Below are positions 34,640 to 42,767 of a stretch of DNA of 64,000 bases, in pieces. A program made the position numbers and the translations under genes. Under the pieces are notes generated by a model. That model was given only the letters and a program-made list of their open reading frames with translations, was not told the DNA's origin and ran no database searches. This stretch comes from Stenotrophomonas humi (GTDB lineage: Bacteria > Pseudomonadota > Gammaproteobacteria > Xanthomonadales > Xanthomonadaceae): contig NZ_LDJI01000020.1 of NCBI RefSeq assembly GCF_001431415.1, forward strand, positions 99,574 through 163,573. The letters are read 5' to 3'. The number at the start of each line of letters is the position of its first letter. Positions within the stretch are counted from its first letter, which is position 1.

Positions 34640-34894
34640 CTACTTCCTGAATTCGGTACGCTTCTCAAGCTGGTAGATCGAATCCTGCAGGTCTTCAACG
34701 CGCGCGTTGAGCGCTGCCTGCGCGTCATACAGGCCGCGGTTGTAGTAGTACGGGCCAATCTCGCTGGAAATGAAGTCCAGCAGGAACTCGGCATCGAACT
34801 GCCCGATCTGCTGCTGCAATTCATCGGAAAAATAGCCCTGCAGCTTGCGAACGAGGATGGCCTTCTCGTCCTTGCTGAAATCAATAGTGGTCAT
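34640..34894 (-). CDS. DUF2164 family protein
   Basis: This 84-residue protein matches DUF2164: FSKDEKAILVRKLQGYFSDEL, QFDAEFLLDFISSEIGPYYYNRGLYDAQA, and a coiled C-terminus. It is soluble, and its function is unknown. Confidence 0.85.
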   Translation of the reverse strand: MTTIDFSKDEKAILVRKLQGYFSDELQQQIGQFDAEFLLDFISSEIGPYYYNRGLYDAQAALNARVEDLQDSIYQLEKRTEFRK

Positions 34895-34962
34895 CAGGGA
34901 GCCCGTGGCATGGCGGCAGACCGCCGGTCATTCTGAGCGGGTGGCGAGCCACCCGTCGCTGT

Positions 34963-35313
34963 TCAGCACTGGAAGCCAAGCACCAGTTCACTGCCATCGC
35001 CATTGCTGCGGTCCAGATCCTTGCGCCGCTCCAGCGGCTGCGTGCAACCACGCGGCTGGATGTACTCGGCGGCCATTGCTTCCGCATCGGCGGCGTCCAA
35101 CGCCTGCCCATCCTTCGTGCGTACATGAATGTAGTACGGCTGCTCGAACAGCACGATGTAGCTGTCCAGTACGTAGGTCTTGCCGCCGCGTTCCAGCTCG
35201 GCGTGGTTCTCGTCCACCTTGCTCCAGTTCCTGGCCAGGAGATTCTCCTTGGCGTTGGCCTGGGCGGGCAGCAGCGGCATCGCGAGCAGTGCCAATACGA
35301 TGAATCCTTTCAT
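34963..35313 (-). CDS. Secreted hypothetical protein
   Basis: The ATG at 35313 follows a near-perfect ribosome site (AAAGGAGAT). The product has 116 residues, with a signal peptide (FIVLALLAMPLLPAQANA) and one Cys pair candidate (RGCTQP, GFQC) in the mature part. No family recognised. Confidence 0.7.
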   Translation of the reverse strand: MKGFIVLALLAMPLLPAQANAKENLLARNWSKVDENHAELERGGKTYVLDSYIVLFEQPYYIHVRTKDGQALDAADAEAMAAEYIQPRGCTQPLERRKDLDRSNGDGSELVLGFQC

Positions 35314-35450
35314 GTGATCTCCTTTGGGTGACGATGCGCAAGGTCGGGGGACGGCATGAAGCCATGCGGGCCAGCGTTGCGTCAACAGGCAGTGGAAGGC
35401 GCGCTGCCTTCTCCGTGGAAACGGCACGGTGTCGGAAGCGCGTGCTCCGA

Positions 35451-35885
35451 TCAGTGCTCAGGAAGGGCCTGCGATGGCCCCTTCAATTCGAGGGTGTTGC
35501 CGTCCAGATCGTGGAAGTAGAGCGACAACCCATCGCCTTCCGCGCCAAAGTTGATCTCGGCCTTGGTCGGTGTGATGCCATGCGCCCGCAGATGCGCAGC
35601 GATGACAGGCTCATCGAAAGGTTCCACGCGCAGGCAGAGATGATCGACATTGCGGCCTTCCCATGCCGCCGCTGCGCCACCACGCGCGCCGAGCTTTCCG
35701 TCAACGCTGATCAGGTCGATCATCGACGCGCCCGCACGTAGATGCACCAGACCCAGGTGATCGCGCCGCCGCACCACCTCGCATCCCAACACGGAATGAT
35801 AGAAGGCGATGCTAGCGTCCAGATCACGCACACGGAACACGACGTGATCGAGACGTTGCACGGAAAATGGCTGGCTCATCATCAT
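35451..35885 (-). CDS. VOC-family (glyoxalase/bleomycin-resistance fold) protein
   Basis: From the first of three consecutive ATG codons at 35885, the product has about 144 residues. LDHVVFRVRDLDASIAFYHSVLGCEVV starts the first module, NVDHLCLRVE the second, and GNTLELKG supplies the usual last metal ligand Glu. The His/His/Glu set suggests an active metal site. Substrate unknown. Confidence 0.85.
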   Translation of the reverse strand: MMMSQPFSVQRLDHVVFRVRDLDASIAFYHSVLGCEVVRRRDHLGLVHLRAGASMIDLISVDGKLGARGGAAAAWEGRNVDHLCLRVEPFDEPVIAAHLRAHGITPTKAEINFGAEGDGLSLYFHDLDGNTLELKGPSQALPEH

Positions 35886-35955
35886 GTCTCGCGGTTGGCT
35901 GGCGAATGTAACGGTGGCGTGCTCGTCACCGTTCAAGCAGAGGTGCGTGCGGCCA

Positions 35956-36372
35956 TTACGGTGTCAGTACCTGATACTCGCCGGGGCTGCCCAGCGCCAC
36001 CTTGAACACATGTGGCTCATTGGAATAGGTATGCGTTGCCGGGAGCGTCAGCACGTTGTCCTGCAACGGCGTGCTGACGGCATCCAGCTTGCAGGCCCAC
36101 ATGCCGTTCGACGCTTCAGCAAACGGCGCCCGAGCCAGCAGTTGCGAAGGAGCGTCGGGGGTGGCAGCAGTCAGCCATTCGATCCACACGCGGCAAGACA
36201 CATGCTCGAAGCCGACACTCTCGATCCGGATGCGATAAGTGCCTTCGCGGCTGTCCGCCTGCCAGTGACCACCATCGATGATGGCAGCAGCCGTTTCGTC
36301 GTCCGGAGCGGCTTTCACCACGGCGGGCGATACCGCAAATACGAGTGCCAGAAACCAGGAGAGCGTGTTCAT
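35956..36372 (-). CDS. Secreted hypothetical protein
   Basis: This 138-residue protein has a signal peptide (WFLALVFAVSPAVVKA) and a mature part with GGHWQADSREGTYRIRI. No family recognised. The start at 36372 is preferred over an upstream ATG because it gives a canonical signal peptide. Confidence 0.6.
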   Translation of the reverse strand: MNTLSWFLALVFAVSPAVVKAAPDDETAAAIIDGGHWQADSREGTYRIRIESVGFEHVSCRVWIEWLTAATPDAPSQLLARAPFAEASNGMWACKLDAVSTPLQDNVLTLPATHTYSNEPHVFKVALGSPGEYQVLTP

Positions 36373-36486
36373 GGTGCGACTTTTCGTAGGGGCTTCAGGT
36401 CGACAGCATATCGCCAGTGCGTGCATCTTTCGTGCAAGCCGGCTTTCTTCGGTGGATCATCGGCTGAGGCCCCTGATGACCGTCGC

Positions 36487-36867
36487 TCAGGCATCCGCCG
36501 GCGGCTCCCACAGCTCCACCTTGTTGCCTTCCGGGTCAAGCACCCAGCCAAACTTTCCCTGGTCCGATGTCTCGGTCTTGTCGACCACATTGCAGCCTTC
36601 GCTGCGCAGTGCGGCAAGCAGCGCATCAAGGTCGTCTACGCGGAAGTTGATCATGAAAGGCGCCGAGCTTGGCTGCATGTACTCCGTGTCCTTGGCGAAG
36701 GGACTCCAGATGGTCATCCCGGCCGGGCTGTCAGCGCCGCCCCACTGGAAGACCACGCCTCCCCACTCCGAAACATCCAACCCAAGATGATCCCGATACC
36801 AGGCGCCCAGCGCCTTGGGATCGGCCGATTTGAAGAAGATGCCACCAATGCCGGTCACGCGTTTCAT
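36487..36867 (-). CDS. VOC-family protein
   Basis: This 126-residue protein begins VTGIGGIFFKSADPKALGAWYRDHLGLDV and ends GNKVELWEPP, the typical VOC pattern with the final Glu ligand. The first-module His is replaced (GIGGIFFK), so metal binding may be incomplete. Often annotated as glyoxalase-like; reaction unknown. Confidence 0.85.
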   Translation of the reverse strand: MKRVTGIGGIFFKSADPKALGAWYRDHLGLDVSEWGGVVFQWGGADSPAGMTIWSPFAKDTEYMQPSSAPFMINFRVDDLDALLAALRSEGCNVVDKTETSDQGKFGWVLDPEGNKVELWEPPADA

Positions 36868-36919
36868 GGAAATCTCCGGGGACGTTTCGGGTGAGTTTTA
36901 CGCGTATTTCAGGTTTCGG

Positions 36920-37225
36920 TCACCGGACCCTCCAGGTCCCGTCGGAATCAAGGAGTGCGATGTAGCCAGAGCGCCCGCTCTCCGGAGTGAGCACCCGTTC
37001 ATTGATGATCGGCATCTCGGATTTCCTGATCAACCACCTACCGCCCTGCTTGCCGTTGCTCCAGGTGAAATGATGGTGCTCGGAATCGGAGCCGAGATAG
37101 AACGTGTGTTGAAGCGGTGTGGCTCCGTAGTTCCGGAACTCGCTCACGTGAATCTGTTGTTCGGAGCGGGTAGGTGTGCAGGCCACGCATACCAGCAGCA
37201 GAGCAGTCAGCATCGCCTTCATCAT
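36920..37225 (-). CDS. Small exported protein, possible lipoprotein
   Basis: This 101-residue protein has an N-terminal LTALLLVCVAC segment that could be a lipoprotein signal, although the lipobox is imperfect (CVAC). The mature part contains a His cluster (SEHHHFTW). No family recognised. Confidence 0.55.
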   Translation of the reverse strand: MMKAMLTALLLVCVACTPTRSEQQIHVSEFRNYGATPLQHTFYLGSDSEHHHFTWSNGKQGGRWLIRKSEMPIINERVLTPESGRSGYIALLDSDGTWRVR

Positions 37226-37321
37226 TTGTTCTCTGATAGGTGGGTTGCAGAGATCATCAGCACGTTGTCCTTCAATGGCTTGTCGGCGTTATTCGGCATG
37301 CGAGGCAGTTGTACGCCTGTT

Positions 37322-37669
37322 TCAGACCTCGGTCCACGCAGATCCAAGCAGTATCCTAGTCAAGCCACTGTTTGCACGCCGGGCCGCAAAGAATCCGAAG
37401 ATCACGCCTGGAATAGAGGTCAGCAAAGGAAGCCACAGCACCTCACCCAGCAGGTGCGGAATTCCAAACCAGATGCCCACGGACACCGCCATGAAGGTCA
37501 GCACGCCGGCAGCGGTGGTGCACAGCCCAAACACCAGTGCCGGCAGCCAGCCCAACTTGCGCCCGTGCTGCATGGATATCCTGCGCAACGTCTGGGCTTC
37601 AAACGGGAACATCAGCGCGATGATCGCTGCGCTGAAAAACACCAGTGATTCCAGTGCAACGTTGTCCAT
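37322..37669 (-). CDS. Small membrane protein, unrecognised
   Basis: This 115-residue protein has about three hydrophobic helices (LESLVFFSAAIIALMFPFEA, LVFGLCTTAAGVLTFMAVSV and LLTSIPGVIFGFFAARRA). Function unknown. Confidence 0.55.
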   Translation of the reverse strand: MDNVALESLVFFSAAIIALMFPFEAQTLRRISMQHGRKLGWLPALVFGLCTTAAGVLTFMAVSVGIWFGIPHLLGEVLWLPLLTSIPGVIFGFFAARRANSGLTRILLGSAWTEV

Positions 37670-37731
37670 GCTTCGTCACCCCGCGGCCAGGCCGAGCGGC
37701 AAGCGCTTTCGACACGGGCGGGTGACGAGCG

Positions 37732-38427
37732 TCATTGGGCGAGTGCTTCGTCGGCGGCCGCGCGTGCGTGAATTGCGGTCGTATCGAACAGGGGAACCTC
37801 AGCGTCCTGTGGCTCGACCAGAAGTGATATCTCCGTGCATCCAAGAATGATGGCCTGCGCACCTTGCGCCGCAAGGTCTCTCATGATTCTTCGGTATGCG
37901 CTGCGGGATTCTGCCGAGACAATGCCCATGCATAGTTCGTCATAGATGACGCGATGGATGATTTCACGATCGTCCGCGGATGGAATGATCACCTGGATGC
38001 CGTGACGTTGAGTGAGCCTTTCGCGATAGAAGGGCTGTTCCATCGTGAACTTCGTGCCGAGTAGTCCAACGGTCGAATGCCCCGCCGCCTTTATCATGGA
38101 GGCTGTTGCATCGGCAATGTGCAGAAGCGGAATGTCGACGGCGGCTTCAATGTTGGGTGCTACCTTGTGCATCGTATTCGTGCACAGGACCAGGAACTCC
38201 GCACCTGCTGCTTGGAGTGAGCGTGCTGCCTCAGCCAGCATGGCGCCCGCAGCATCCCAGTCGCCTGCATGCTGCAACCGTTCAATCTCATGGAAATCGA
38301 GGCTGTAGAGGATGCACTTCGCCGAGTGCAGTCCGCCCAGACGATCCTTGATTGTCTGATTGATCTGGCGGTAGTACGGAACCGTCGATTCCCAGCTCAT
38401 GCCACCGATAAGGCCAATGATCTTCAA
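37732..38427 (-). CDS. Aspartate/glutamate racemase family protein
   Basis: This 231-residue protein carries the two catalytic cysteines of the Asp/Glu racemase superfamily: LCTNTMH and LGCTEISLL, with the N-terminal IGLIGGMSWEST typical of the YgeA/aspartate racemase branch. It interconverts or binds an amino-acid or dicarboxylate substrate. It overlaps the upstream membrane-protein gene by 4 bp. Maleate isomerase is in the same superfamily, but the GGMSWEST start points to racemase. Confidence 0.9.
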   Translation of the reverse strand: MKIIGLIGGMSWESTVPYYRQINQTIKDRLGGLHSAKCILYSLDFHEIERLQHAGDWDAAGAMLAEAARSLQAAGAEFLVLCTNTMHKVAPNIEAAVDIPLLHIADATASMIKAAGHSTVGLLGTKFTMEQPFYRERLTQRHGIQVIIPSADDREIIHRVIYDELCMGIVSAESRSAYRRIMRDLAAQGAQAIILGCTEISLLVEPQDAEVPLFDTTAIHARAAADEALAQ

Positions 38428-38756
38428 CGGAACTCCTTGCCGATGCTTGCCGCTATAAGACCTGCCGCCAGGGCGCAGGCCAGAGCAAGCCCCAGGTCCG
38501 CCGCAAAGTAGCTCAGATCGAAGTGGTATGTCTCACAAGTCGCCGGCCAGCAATCACCGCCGATCCTGCGAAATTCATATGGGAATCCGGCGACTTCCTG
38601 GCCGTCGTATTGGTATGCACCACGAGTCCGAAGATACGGCACCAGATTTGCGATAACGGCAATGCCGCCTGTCACCAGGAACGCTGAGATGAACCTCAAT
38701 TTGCGTCTCATTGCGAAGACCGGGTTTCCCGACCGGGCAAATGAGTAAGTGTCCAT
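38424..38756 (-). CDS. Membrane protein coupled to the racemase gene
   Basis: From the ATG at 38756 (preceded by CAGGGAG) the product has 110 residues with two hydrophobic stretches (ISAFLVTGGIAVIANLVPYL and FAADLGLALACALAAGLIAA). Its stop overlaps the racemase start, so the two are co-translated. The long upstream extension of this frame is not used because it runs into attC-like sequence. Confidence 0.6.
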   Translation of the reverse strand: MDTYSFARSGNPVFAMRRKLRFISAFLVTGGIAVIANLVPYLRTRGAYQYDGQEVAGFPYEFRRIGGDCWPATCETYHFDLSYFAADLGLALACALAAGLIAASIGKEFR

Positions 38757-38787
38757 CGTGCTCCCTGGTGACACGTGGTGACAGGCC

Positions 38788-38835
38788 TGCGACGCATCAC
38801 GCGATGGCTTCTGCTTGATCGACTTGTTGGTTGGG
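38788..38835 (-). repeat. Highly degenerate attC-like site at the distal end of the cassette array
   Basis: It keeps GGCTTCTGCTTGATCGACTTGTTGG, comparable with GGCTTCGGCTTGAATGAATTGTTAGG of the good sites, but has lost the other arm. It is read as the eroded tail of the array. Confidence 0.4.
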
Positions 38836-39205
38836 GACGTTGAGTGCCTACAAGTTGCCGAAGACACACAAAGCAAAGTCTGCCGCTGCCAAAAGGAAAG
38901 GAGGCCACGCTGCCATGTCTCCATACTTGAACGTGCGAGTTGCAGCGATCTGATTGTCGCAGACCAACGTGACACGAATGCCCCTTGTATGAGGAGGTGA
39001 GAATGATGCTTTCCCGAAAATCGCCTGAGACCGCCCCCTCTCTTGGGGCTCCGGCACCGCCAACAGGACCGATCGACAACTGGCAGCGTGTGTTGCCCGG
39101 CGTTGAACCAACGGCGTAGTAGAAGCCATCTGCCGGGCCAAACCAATGCACGCACCTTGTTGGAAGTAAAAGAGGCATGACGGCCGGGAGATTTCTCATG
39201 GGCGC
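38836..39205 (-). other. Eroded cassette without a convincing gene
   Basis: 370 bases lie between two degenerate attC sites. Several overlapping frames are open, but none has a ribosome site plus family-like composition. Probably a decayed cassette. Confidence 0.4.
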
Positions 39206-39267
39206 ATCCTAGTGCCGGAGTTAAGCCGAGTCGCGAAGCGGCTTCTGCTTGAGTGAACTTTTAATCA
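39206..39267 (-). repeat. attC site 1 (degenerate)
   Basis: The core is TTAAGCCGAGTCGCGAAGCGGCTT with GAGTGAAC. The outer 7-mers are decayed (TCCTAGT and TTTAATC instead of GCCTAAC and GTTAGGC). It belongs to the YjbR-like cassette, whose stop lies inside it. Confidence 0.65.
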
Positions 39268-39625
39268 GCTCCCCGGCTATAGTGGATTGCCGTCGTTTCG
39301 AAAGACTGCCGAGCGCTTTGGCATAGGACCATGCGATCAACTCCTGAAGATAGTCGGATGGAACCGTGTCGACATCCACGATTGTGACCCAGCGGAATCT
39401 GGCCATAAAGCGTGCTGGCTTGATGCCAGGTACGTTCGTCAGTTCCAGAAAGCGCTCTGAGGTAGTACGGATACTAAAGCGCCATTGCTCCGGCTCGCTG
39501 GTCTTGAAGTAGGCGAACTGCTTGCCACCAACGGAGTAGGTGAGCACGTTGGTCGGTGGTCCAGACAACCTGGCGGAGGATCCCGGGTAACCGCTGCAAT
39601 GCTCTTTGACGGCGGCAACGTGCAT
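39221..39625 (-). CDS. MmcQ/YjbR-like protein (integron cassette)
   Basis: This 134-residue product contains YSVGGKQFAYFKTSEPEQWRFSIRT, FLELTNVPGIKPARFMARFRWVTI and LIAWSYAKAL, the pattern of the YjbR/MmcQ family (CyaY-like fold, sometimes called DNA-binding). The last residues, SLKQKPLRDSA, are encoded by attC sequence. A similar tail ends two other cassette proteins. Function in the cell unknown. Confidence 0.85.
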   Translation of the reverse strand: MHVAAVKEHCSGYPGSSARLSGPPTNVLTYSVGGKQFAYFKTSEPEQWRFSIRTTSERFLELTNVPGIKPARFMARFRWVTIVDVDTVPSDYLQELIAWSYAKALGSLSKRRQSTIAGELIKSSLKQKPLRDSA

Positions 39626-39647
39626 TGATGGTTCCTGCAGGGCTTGA

Positions 39648-39708
39648 TGCCTGGATTAAGCCGAGCCCCGAAGCGTCGGGGTGACTGGGTCATGGGGCCT
39701 CACTCCGC
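39648..39708 (-). repeat. attC site 2 (degenerate)
   Basis: GCCTGGATTAAGCCGAGCC and CCGAAGCGTCGGGG can be aligned with the intact sites; the gene-proximal arm (expected GTTAGGC) is reduced to CATGGGGC. Confidence 0.5.
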
Positions 39709-40074
39709 AACATGCGAAGCGAGAACCTCTTGTACGGTGGATGATGCGATTCCTTGGCGTATAACTATATCCATAGTGCTGCGGGATATGGTGTAGCCGC
39801 CTTGAGGCAGTTGCTTGTAAAAGGGTGGGCTCTTGGGAGAGAGCATGATCCAGATATTCTTGGATCTGTCGTTGCGGGGAACGACCAAAAGCACGTAACC
39901 GTCGTCGCTGGTGAACCTGGGCGCTGTCACCAACTCCTGCCGTGCGTCGTACTCTCGGGATTGCAGGATGGACCACTCATGCTTATCTCCCGACGACTCT
40001 CGGCCATCTACGGCAGGAGAGCAGCCTGACATGGCTGCGACGACTAGTGCCGAGAAGATCCACGGTTGTTGCAT
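39700..40074 (-). CDS. Small lipoprotein (integron cassette)
   Basis: This 124-residue protein has a lipoprotein signal (FSALVVAAMSGC) and the mature segment APRFTSDDGYVLLVVPRND. No family recognised. A shared eroded attC lies on either side. Confidence 0.6.
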   Translation of the reverse strand: MQQPWIFSALVVAAMSGCSPAVDGRESSGDKHEWSILQSREYDARQELVTAPRFTSDDGYVLLVVPRNDRSKNIWIMLSPKSPPFYKQLPQGGYTISRSTMDIVIRQGIASSTVQEVLASHVAE

Positions 40075-40079
40075 ATGAG

Positions 40080-40140
40080 GCCTGGTAACGGAATTATGCT
40101 GCGCCGCGAGGCGGAGCAGGCTTGAGTGAACGATCAGGCC
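40080..40140 (-). repeat. attC site 3 (partly degenerate)
   Basis: GCCTGGTAACGGAATTATGC at one end, a central GCGCCGCGAGGCG, then GGCTTGAGTGAACGATCAGGCC. Recognisable but with changes in both end motifs. Confidence 0.65.
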
Positions 40141-40450
40141 CCGCTGCCGCAAGATGCCGCTCCCGTACAAGCAGGAAAAGCGGCAATGCCAATGAAGGCC
40201 CCACTACGAGACAGGACAAGGGCAGCCACAGGCGGCGCATTGCGAGCTTGCGCCCTTCAGCAACAATGAACACGGCAACGACGATACCTGAGATGAGGAC
40301 ATCCCCCCATGCGAAGGCAGCGATATTGTTTGATGTGGCCTGTTGCAACAGGAGAGGTACGTCAAGGCTGTGCACGGAAAGCCACGGAACAAATTGCGAG
40401 AGAGGCAGGGCAGCGCCGGCAACACAGAGAAGGATGTAAAGGATTTGCAC
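40094..40450 (-). CDS. DUF2834 membrane protein (integron cassette)
   Basis: This 118-residue protein matches DUF2834: ILYILLCVAGAALPLSQFVPWL, DVPLLLQQA, FIVAEGRKLAMRRLWLP and LPLFLLVRER. It has three hydrophobic helices. Strong ribosome site (CAGGAGAC) before the ATG at 40450. The C-terminal SLKPAPPRGAA is read from attC. Function unknown. Confidence 0.85.
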   Translation of the reverse strand: MQILYILLCVAGAALPLSQFVPWLSVHSLDVPLLLQQATSNNIAAFAWGDVLISGIVVAVFIVAEGRKLAMRRLWLPLSCLVVGPSLALPLFLLVRERHLAAAGPDRSLKPAPPRGAA

Positions 40451-40462
40451 GTTGTCTCCTGC

Positions 40463-40527
40463 AGGAACTTATGTCTGAATCAAGCTAAGCCAAGAGGCGG
40501 GTTCGGCTTGAATGAATTGTCAGTCGC
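40463..40527 (-). repeat. attC site 4 (degenerate)
   Basis: It keeps AGCTAAGCCAAG and GGTTCGGCTTGAATGAATTGTCAGTC. The gene-distal end is altered (AACTTATGTCTG). Confidence 0.55.
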
Positions 40528-40912
40528 CCACTGGATTGCCGGAAGCATCTGACCAGAAATCAATGAGTAGCTCCCATTGTCGCCGCCCCTCCGGGCCCAA
40601 ATTCTGAGTAAGTACGTGCAGGTCAGCGCCGGCATTGCCCCAAACATTCTGGATGCTCTCCAAGACACCGACAGTGGCGAATTCCTTTACCCATGACGAT
40701 CCCTCGATGAGAGGCCGCTCAATTGCCGCAGCCAAAGGACCAAATACTTCTTCCCGTCCGGCTCTGTGTAGAGCGAGGAGGTGGTCTGCGAGGTGCCCAG
40801 CAGGGATGTACTGAACATCGTTGCCGAACTCCTGTAGATGATTTTCCCAGCTTTGACGGAACGATGGGCAGGCATCGACTAGTAGAGGAAGGGCTTGGGG
40901 TTGCTCGATCAT
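40520..40912 (-). CDS. Hypothetical cytoplasmic protein (integron cassette)
   Basis: This 130-residue acidic protein contains ACPSFRQSWENHLQEFG and HLADHLLALHRAGREEVFGPLAAAIERPL. It looks like a soluble helical protein. No family confidently recognised. Confidence 0.65.
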   Translation of the reverse strand: MIEQPQALPLLVDACPSFRQSWENHLQEFGNDVQYIPAGHLADHLLALHRAGREEVFGPLAAAIERPLIEGSSWVKEFATVGVLESIQNVWGNAGADLHVLTQNLGPEGRRQWELLIDFWSDASGNPVGD

Positions 40913-40913
40913 A

Positions 40914-40975
40914 GAGCGGTCAATTCCGGAATTGGGCCGGGTCGCATAGCGGCGTCAGCATGAGTGAACTATTCG
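40914..40975 (-). repeat. attC site 5 (degenerate)
   Basis: ATTCCGGAATTGGGCCGGG, TCGCATAGCGGCG and CATGAGTGAACTATTCGC align with the intact sites; the end 7-mers are decayed. Confidence 0.55.
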
Positions 40976-41457
40976 CGATCTTCCCGTACACCCGCCACCT
41001 CCCTTGCAAGCCATGGTAGCCAAGTCTGCGGATCCAAGACCACTTTGCGTGAGGGGCTGTCATGGAATGCCTCCAGAAAACAGGCGTAACTCTGCGGCAG
41101 GACCGTCCTGTACCGAGCATGGACAAGCCCGCAATGAGATCGAGTAGCAAGCTCTACTAGCTGCCGTATGAAATGGACGTTGACTTGGCGCGCGTCAATT
41201 CTTGCTGAGATGGACTCTGAGTGCCCCGCTTCGCACCACATCTCAATGAGATCTGAATCTTGTCGACCCCATTGGTATAGATAGGGAGACCATGACTCAT
41301 GGGGCGGCAGCAATCTGGACAGTTCCGCCAGCAGATACGGAGACGGCTGTATGGCCGACCACCATTGCTGTTCTTCCCATTCCTTCTGCGGAATGACATC
41401 TCGTCCCGCAATAACCTGCTCTGGAATCAGTTCGACTTTGAATTGCCAGATGGCCAT
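40969..41457 (-). CDS. Hypothetical protein (integron cassette)
   Basis: This 162-residue Trp-rich soluble protein has WQFKVELIPEQVI, WEEQQWWS, WGRQDSDLIEMWCE and VELATRSHCGLVHA. The style is like small immunity-type proteins, but no family is claimed. It is flanked by attC sites. Confidence 0.7.
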   Translation of the reverse strand: MAIWQFKVELIPEQVIAGRDVIPQKEWEEQQWWSAIQPSPYLLAELSRLLPPHESWSPYLYQWGRQDSDLIEMWCEAGHSESISARIDARQVNVHFIRQLVELATRSHCGLVHARYRTVLPQSYACFLEAFHDSPSRKVVLDPQTWLPWLAREVAGVREDRE

Positions 41458-41464
41458 GATTGAT

Positions 41465-41519
41465 CGCTAACGCTTGAATTAGGCCGCACCGCGGCGGCGG
41501 CTTGAATGAACTGCTAGGC
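41465..41519 (-). repeat. attC site 6
   Basis: GCTAACGCTTGAATTAGGCCG, a central CACCGCGGCGG, then GGCTTGAATGAACTGCTAGGCG. Near-consensus ends. Confidence 0.75.
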
Positions 41520-42374
41520 GTCAACCAGGGCACGGAACTGACTGACGATCTTCGGCAATTCGGTGGGCTCCAACTCAAACCCTCCGGATACGTTCGTGGG
41601 CCAGTATATGGGGCCACTGTACTGATAGCGTTGAAGGGACACCTCGGCTACGAAGTGACCCGAATTGTCTCGCGATCTCAGTTTGAAGGAAAACTCGTCG
41701 GGGCTGAGGCTTTGCAGGAGAGCCTCGCCAGAGCGAGATCGTTCAAGCGAGGTCAGTCTCTCAACGAACTCTGCCAAGGCCGCCTGCTCAAGCCAAACGT
41801 AATCATATGTGCCGCAGAACGCGCCCAAAGTGACGCTGACTTGGACGCGCAAGTCACCCTCGTTTGGTACGCCTACTGGGACTCTCTCAAGTACGACGAG
41901 ATCTGTATGTTCTGTTTCAGTGCCTATGCGCATGATTTGACGCTTGACGTTGGAGTTCAGCCGCCCCGGTACGGGGTCGGCTGGGTCGACGTGTTTGGTG
42001 CTTTCTTCCTCAGAAAGCTTGCCCATGACTTGGAACACTGCCAGCACTTCTTTAGCTGTCGCCATTAGCTTGAGCCAAGAGGGGTGCTCTCTAAGCTGCT
42101 CAAACTGAGGTAGCGGATTTGGCGTGGAGTTCACGACCTCAAGCCAGACCAATGAGAACTTCTCTATGCCTTCAATTTCCGCCTGGGAAAATATGGGAGG
42201 AATAAAGGAGCCCTGCCAGCCTTCGCTGACCCAGTCTTCCCAGCCATTGACTACTTCATTTGTATCCCACTTTCTTTGCTTCTCTGGAGAGGCGGTGAGC
42301 TCGAGGTGCTCAATAATTCGATTGCGGATACGTTGGAGAGCAATATGCATTGAGACTTCGCCTTGTTGCCGCAT
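41514..42374 (-). CDS. Hypothetical protein with WapI-immunity-like C-terminal half (integron cassette)
   Basis: This 286-residue protein is the second largest cassette product. The N-terminal about 130 residues are unrecognised (NGWEDWVSEGWQGSFIPP). The C-terminal half (VSVTLGAFCGTYDYVWLEQAALAEFVERLTSLERS ... FVAEVSL) resembles WapI-type immunity proteins. An internal ATG at 42353 with an AAGGCGAAG site is an alternative start. A role as an immunity protein is inference. Confidence 0.65.
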   Translation of the reverse strand: MRQQGEVSMHIALQRIRNRIIEHLELTASPEKQRKWDTNEVVNGWEDWVSEGWQGSFIPPIFSQAEIEGIEKFSLVWLEVVNSTPNPLPQFEQLREHPSWLKLMATAKEVLAVFQVMGKLSEEESTKHVDPADPVPGRLNSNVKRQIMRIGTETEHTDLVVLERVPVGVPNEGDLRVQVSVTLGAFCGTYDYVWLEQAALAEFVERLTSLERSRSGEALLQSLSPDEFSFKLRSRDNSGHFVAEVSLQRYQYSGPIYWPTNVSGGFELEPTELPKIVSQFRALVDA

Positions 42375-42378
42375 GAAG

Positions 42379-42440
42379 CACCTAGCGCTTGAATTAAGCC
42401 GCGCAGCGAAGCTGCTTCGGCGTTAGCGAATTGTCGGGCT
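42379..42440 (-). repeat. attC site 7 (partly degenerate)
   Basis: CACCTAGCGCTTGAATTAAG, then GCGCAGCGAAGCTGC, then GTTAGCGAATTGTCGGGC. Recognisable central dyad; both ends altered. Confidence 0.65.
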
Positions 42441-42466
42441 GCGTCCAGCCTGTCGATATGAAGGAA

Positions 42467-42685
42467 CTACGAGCGCCGAGAAGGGCGATCATCATTGGTG
42501 ATCCAAACAATGAGCGGAATCCACACGAGATAGATAAGTGCAAGCGGAATAAGGTACCAGTGCCCCACGAACCAGAACGAATCCCAACCTTTGAACCCGC
42601 TAGCCCAGGCGGACACGAGTGCCCAGCCCAGAAGTGGAAGGCAGTGTAGGAAGGGCCTTGTCCGTTTGATGCTGTGCTTCTCCAT
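42467..42685 (-). CDS. Small membrane protein (integron cassette)
   Basis: This 72-residue protein has two hydrophobic helices (HCLPLLGWALVSAWASGF and WYLIPLALIYLVWIPLIVWI). GGGAGCG precedes the ATG at 42685. Function unknown. Confidence 0.65.
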   Translation of the reverse strand: MEKHSIKRTRPFLHCLPLLGWALVSAWASGFKGWDSFWFVGHWYLIPLALIYLVWIPLIVWITNDDRPSRRS

Positions 42686-42707
42686 GTCTCGCGCTCCCAG
42701 CGAAGCC

Positions 42708-42767
42708 GCCTAATGACAGAGCTAAGGCAAGCCGCGAAGCGACTTCGCCTTGAACGAATTGTTAGGC
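42708..42767 (-). repeat. attC site 8
   Basis: A 60-bp site from GCCTAAT to GTTAGGC. Inner arms AAGCCGCGAAGCGACTT and CTTGAACGAATT are present. Confidence 0.88.

Noticed and set aside
33267..38427. The run of small minus-strand genes as part of the cassette array
   Set aside because: No attC-like sequence was found between these genes, they appear as GC-rich as the chromosome by eye, and several have ordinary promoters and families.
37732..38427. Maleate isomerase for the proposed maleate-type pathway
   Set aside because: The N-terminal IGGMSWEST and overall pattern fit aspartate racemase/YgeA, and it is coupled to an unrelated membrane protein gene.
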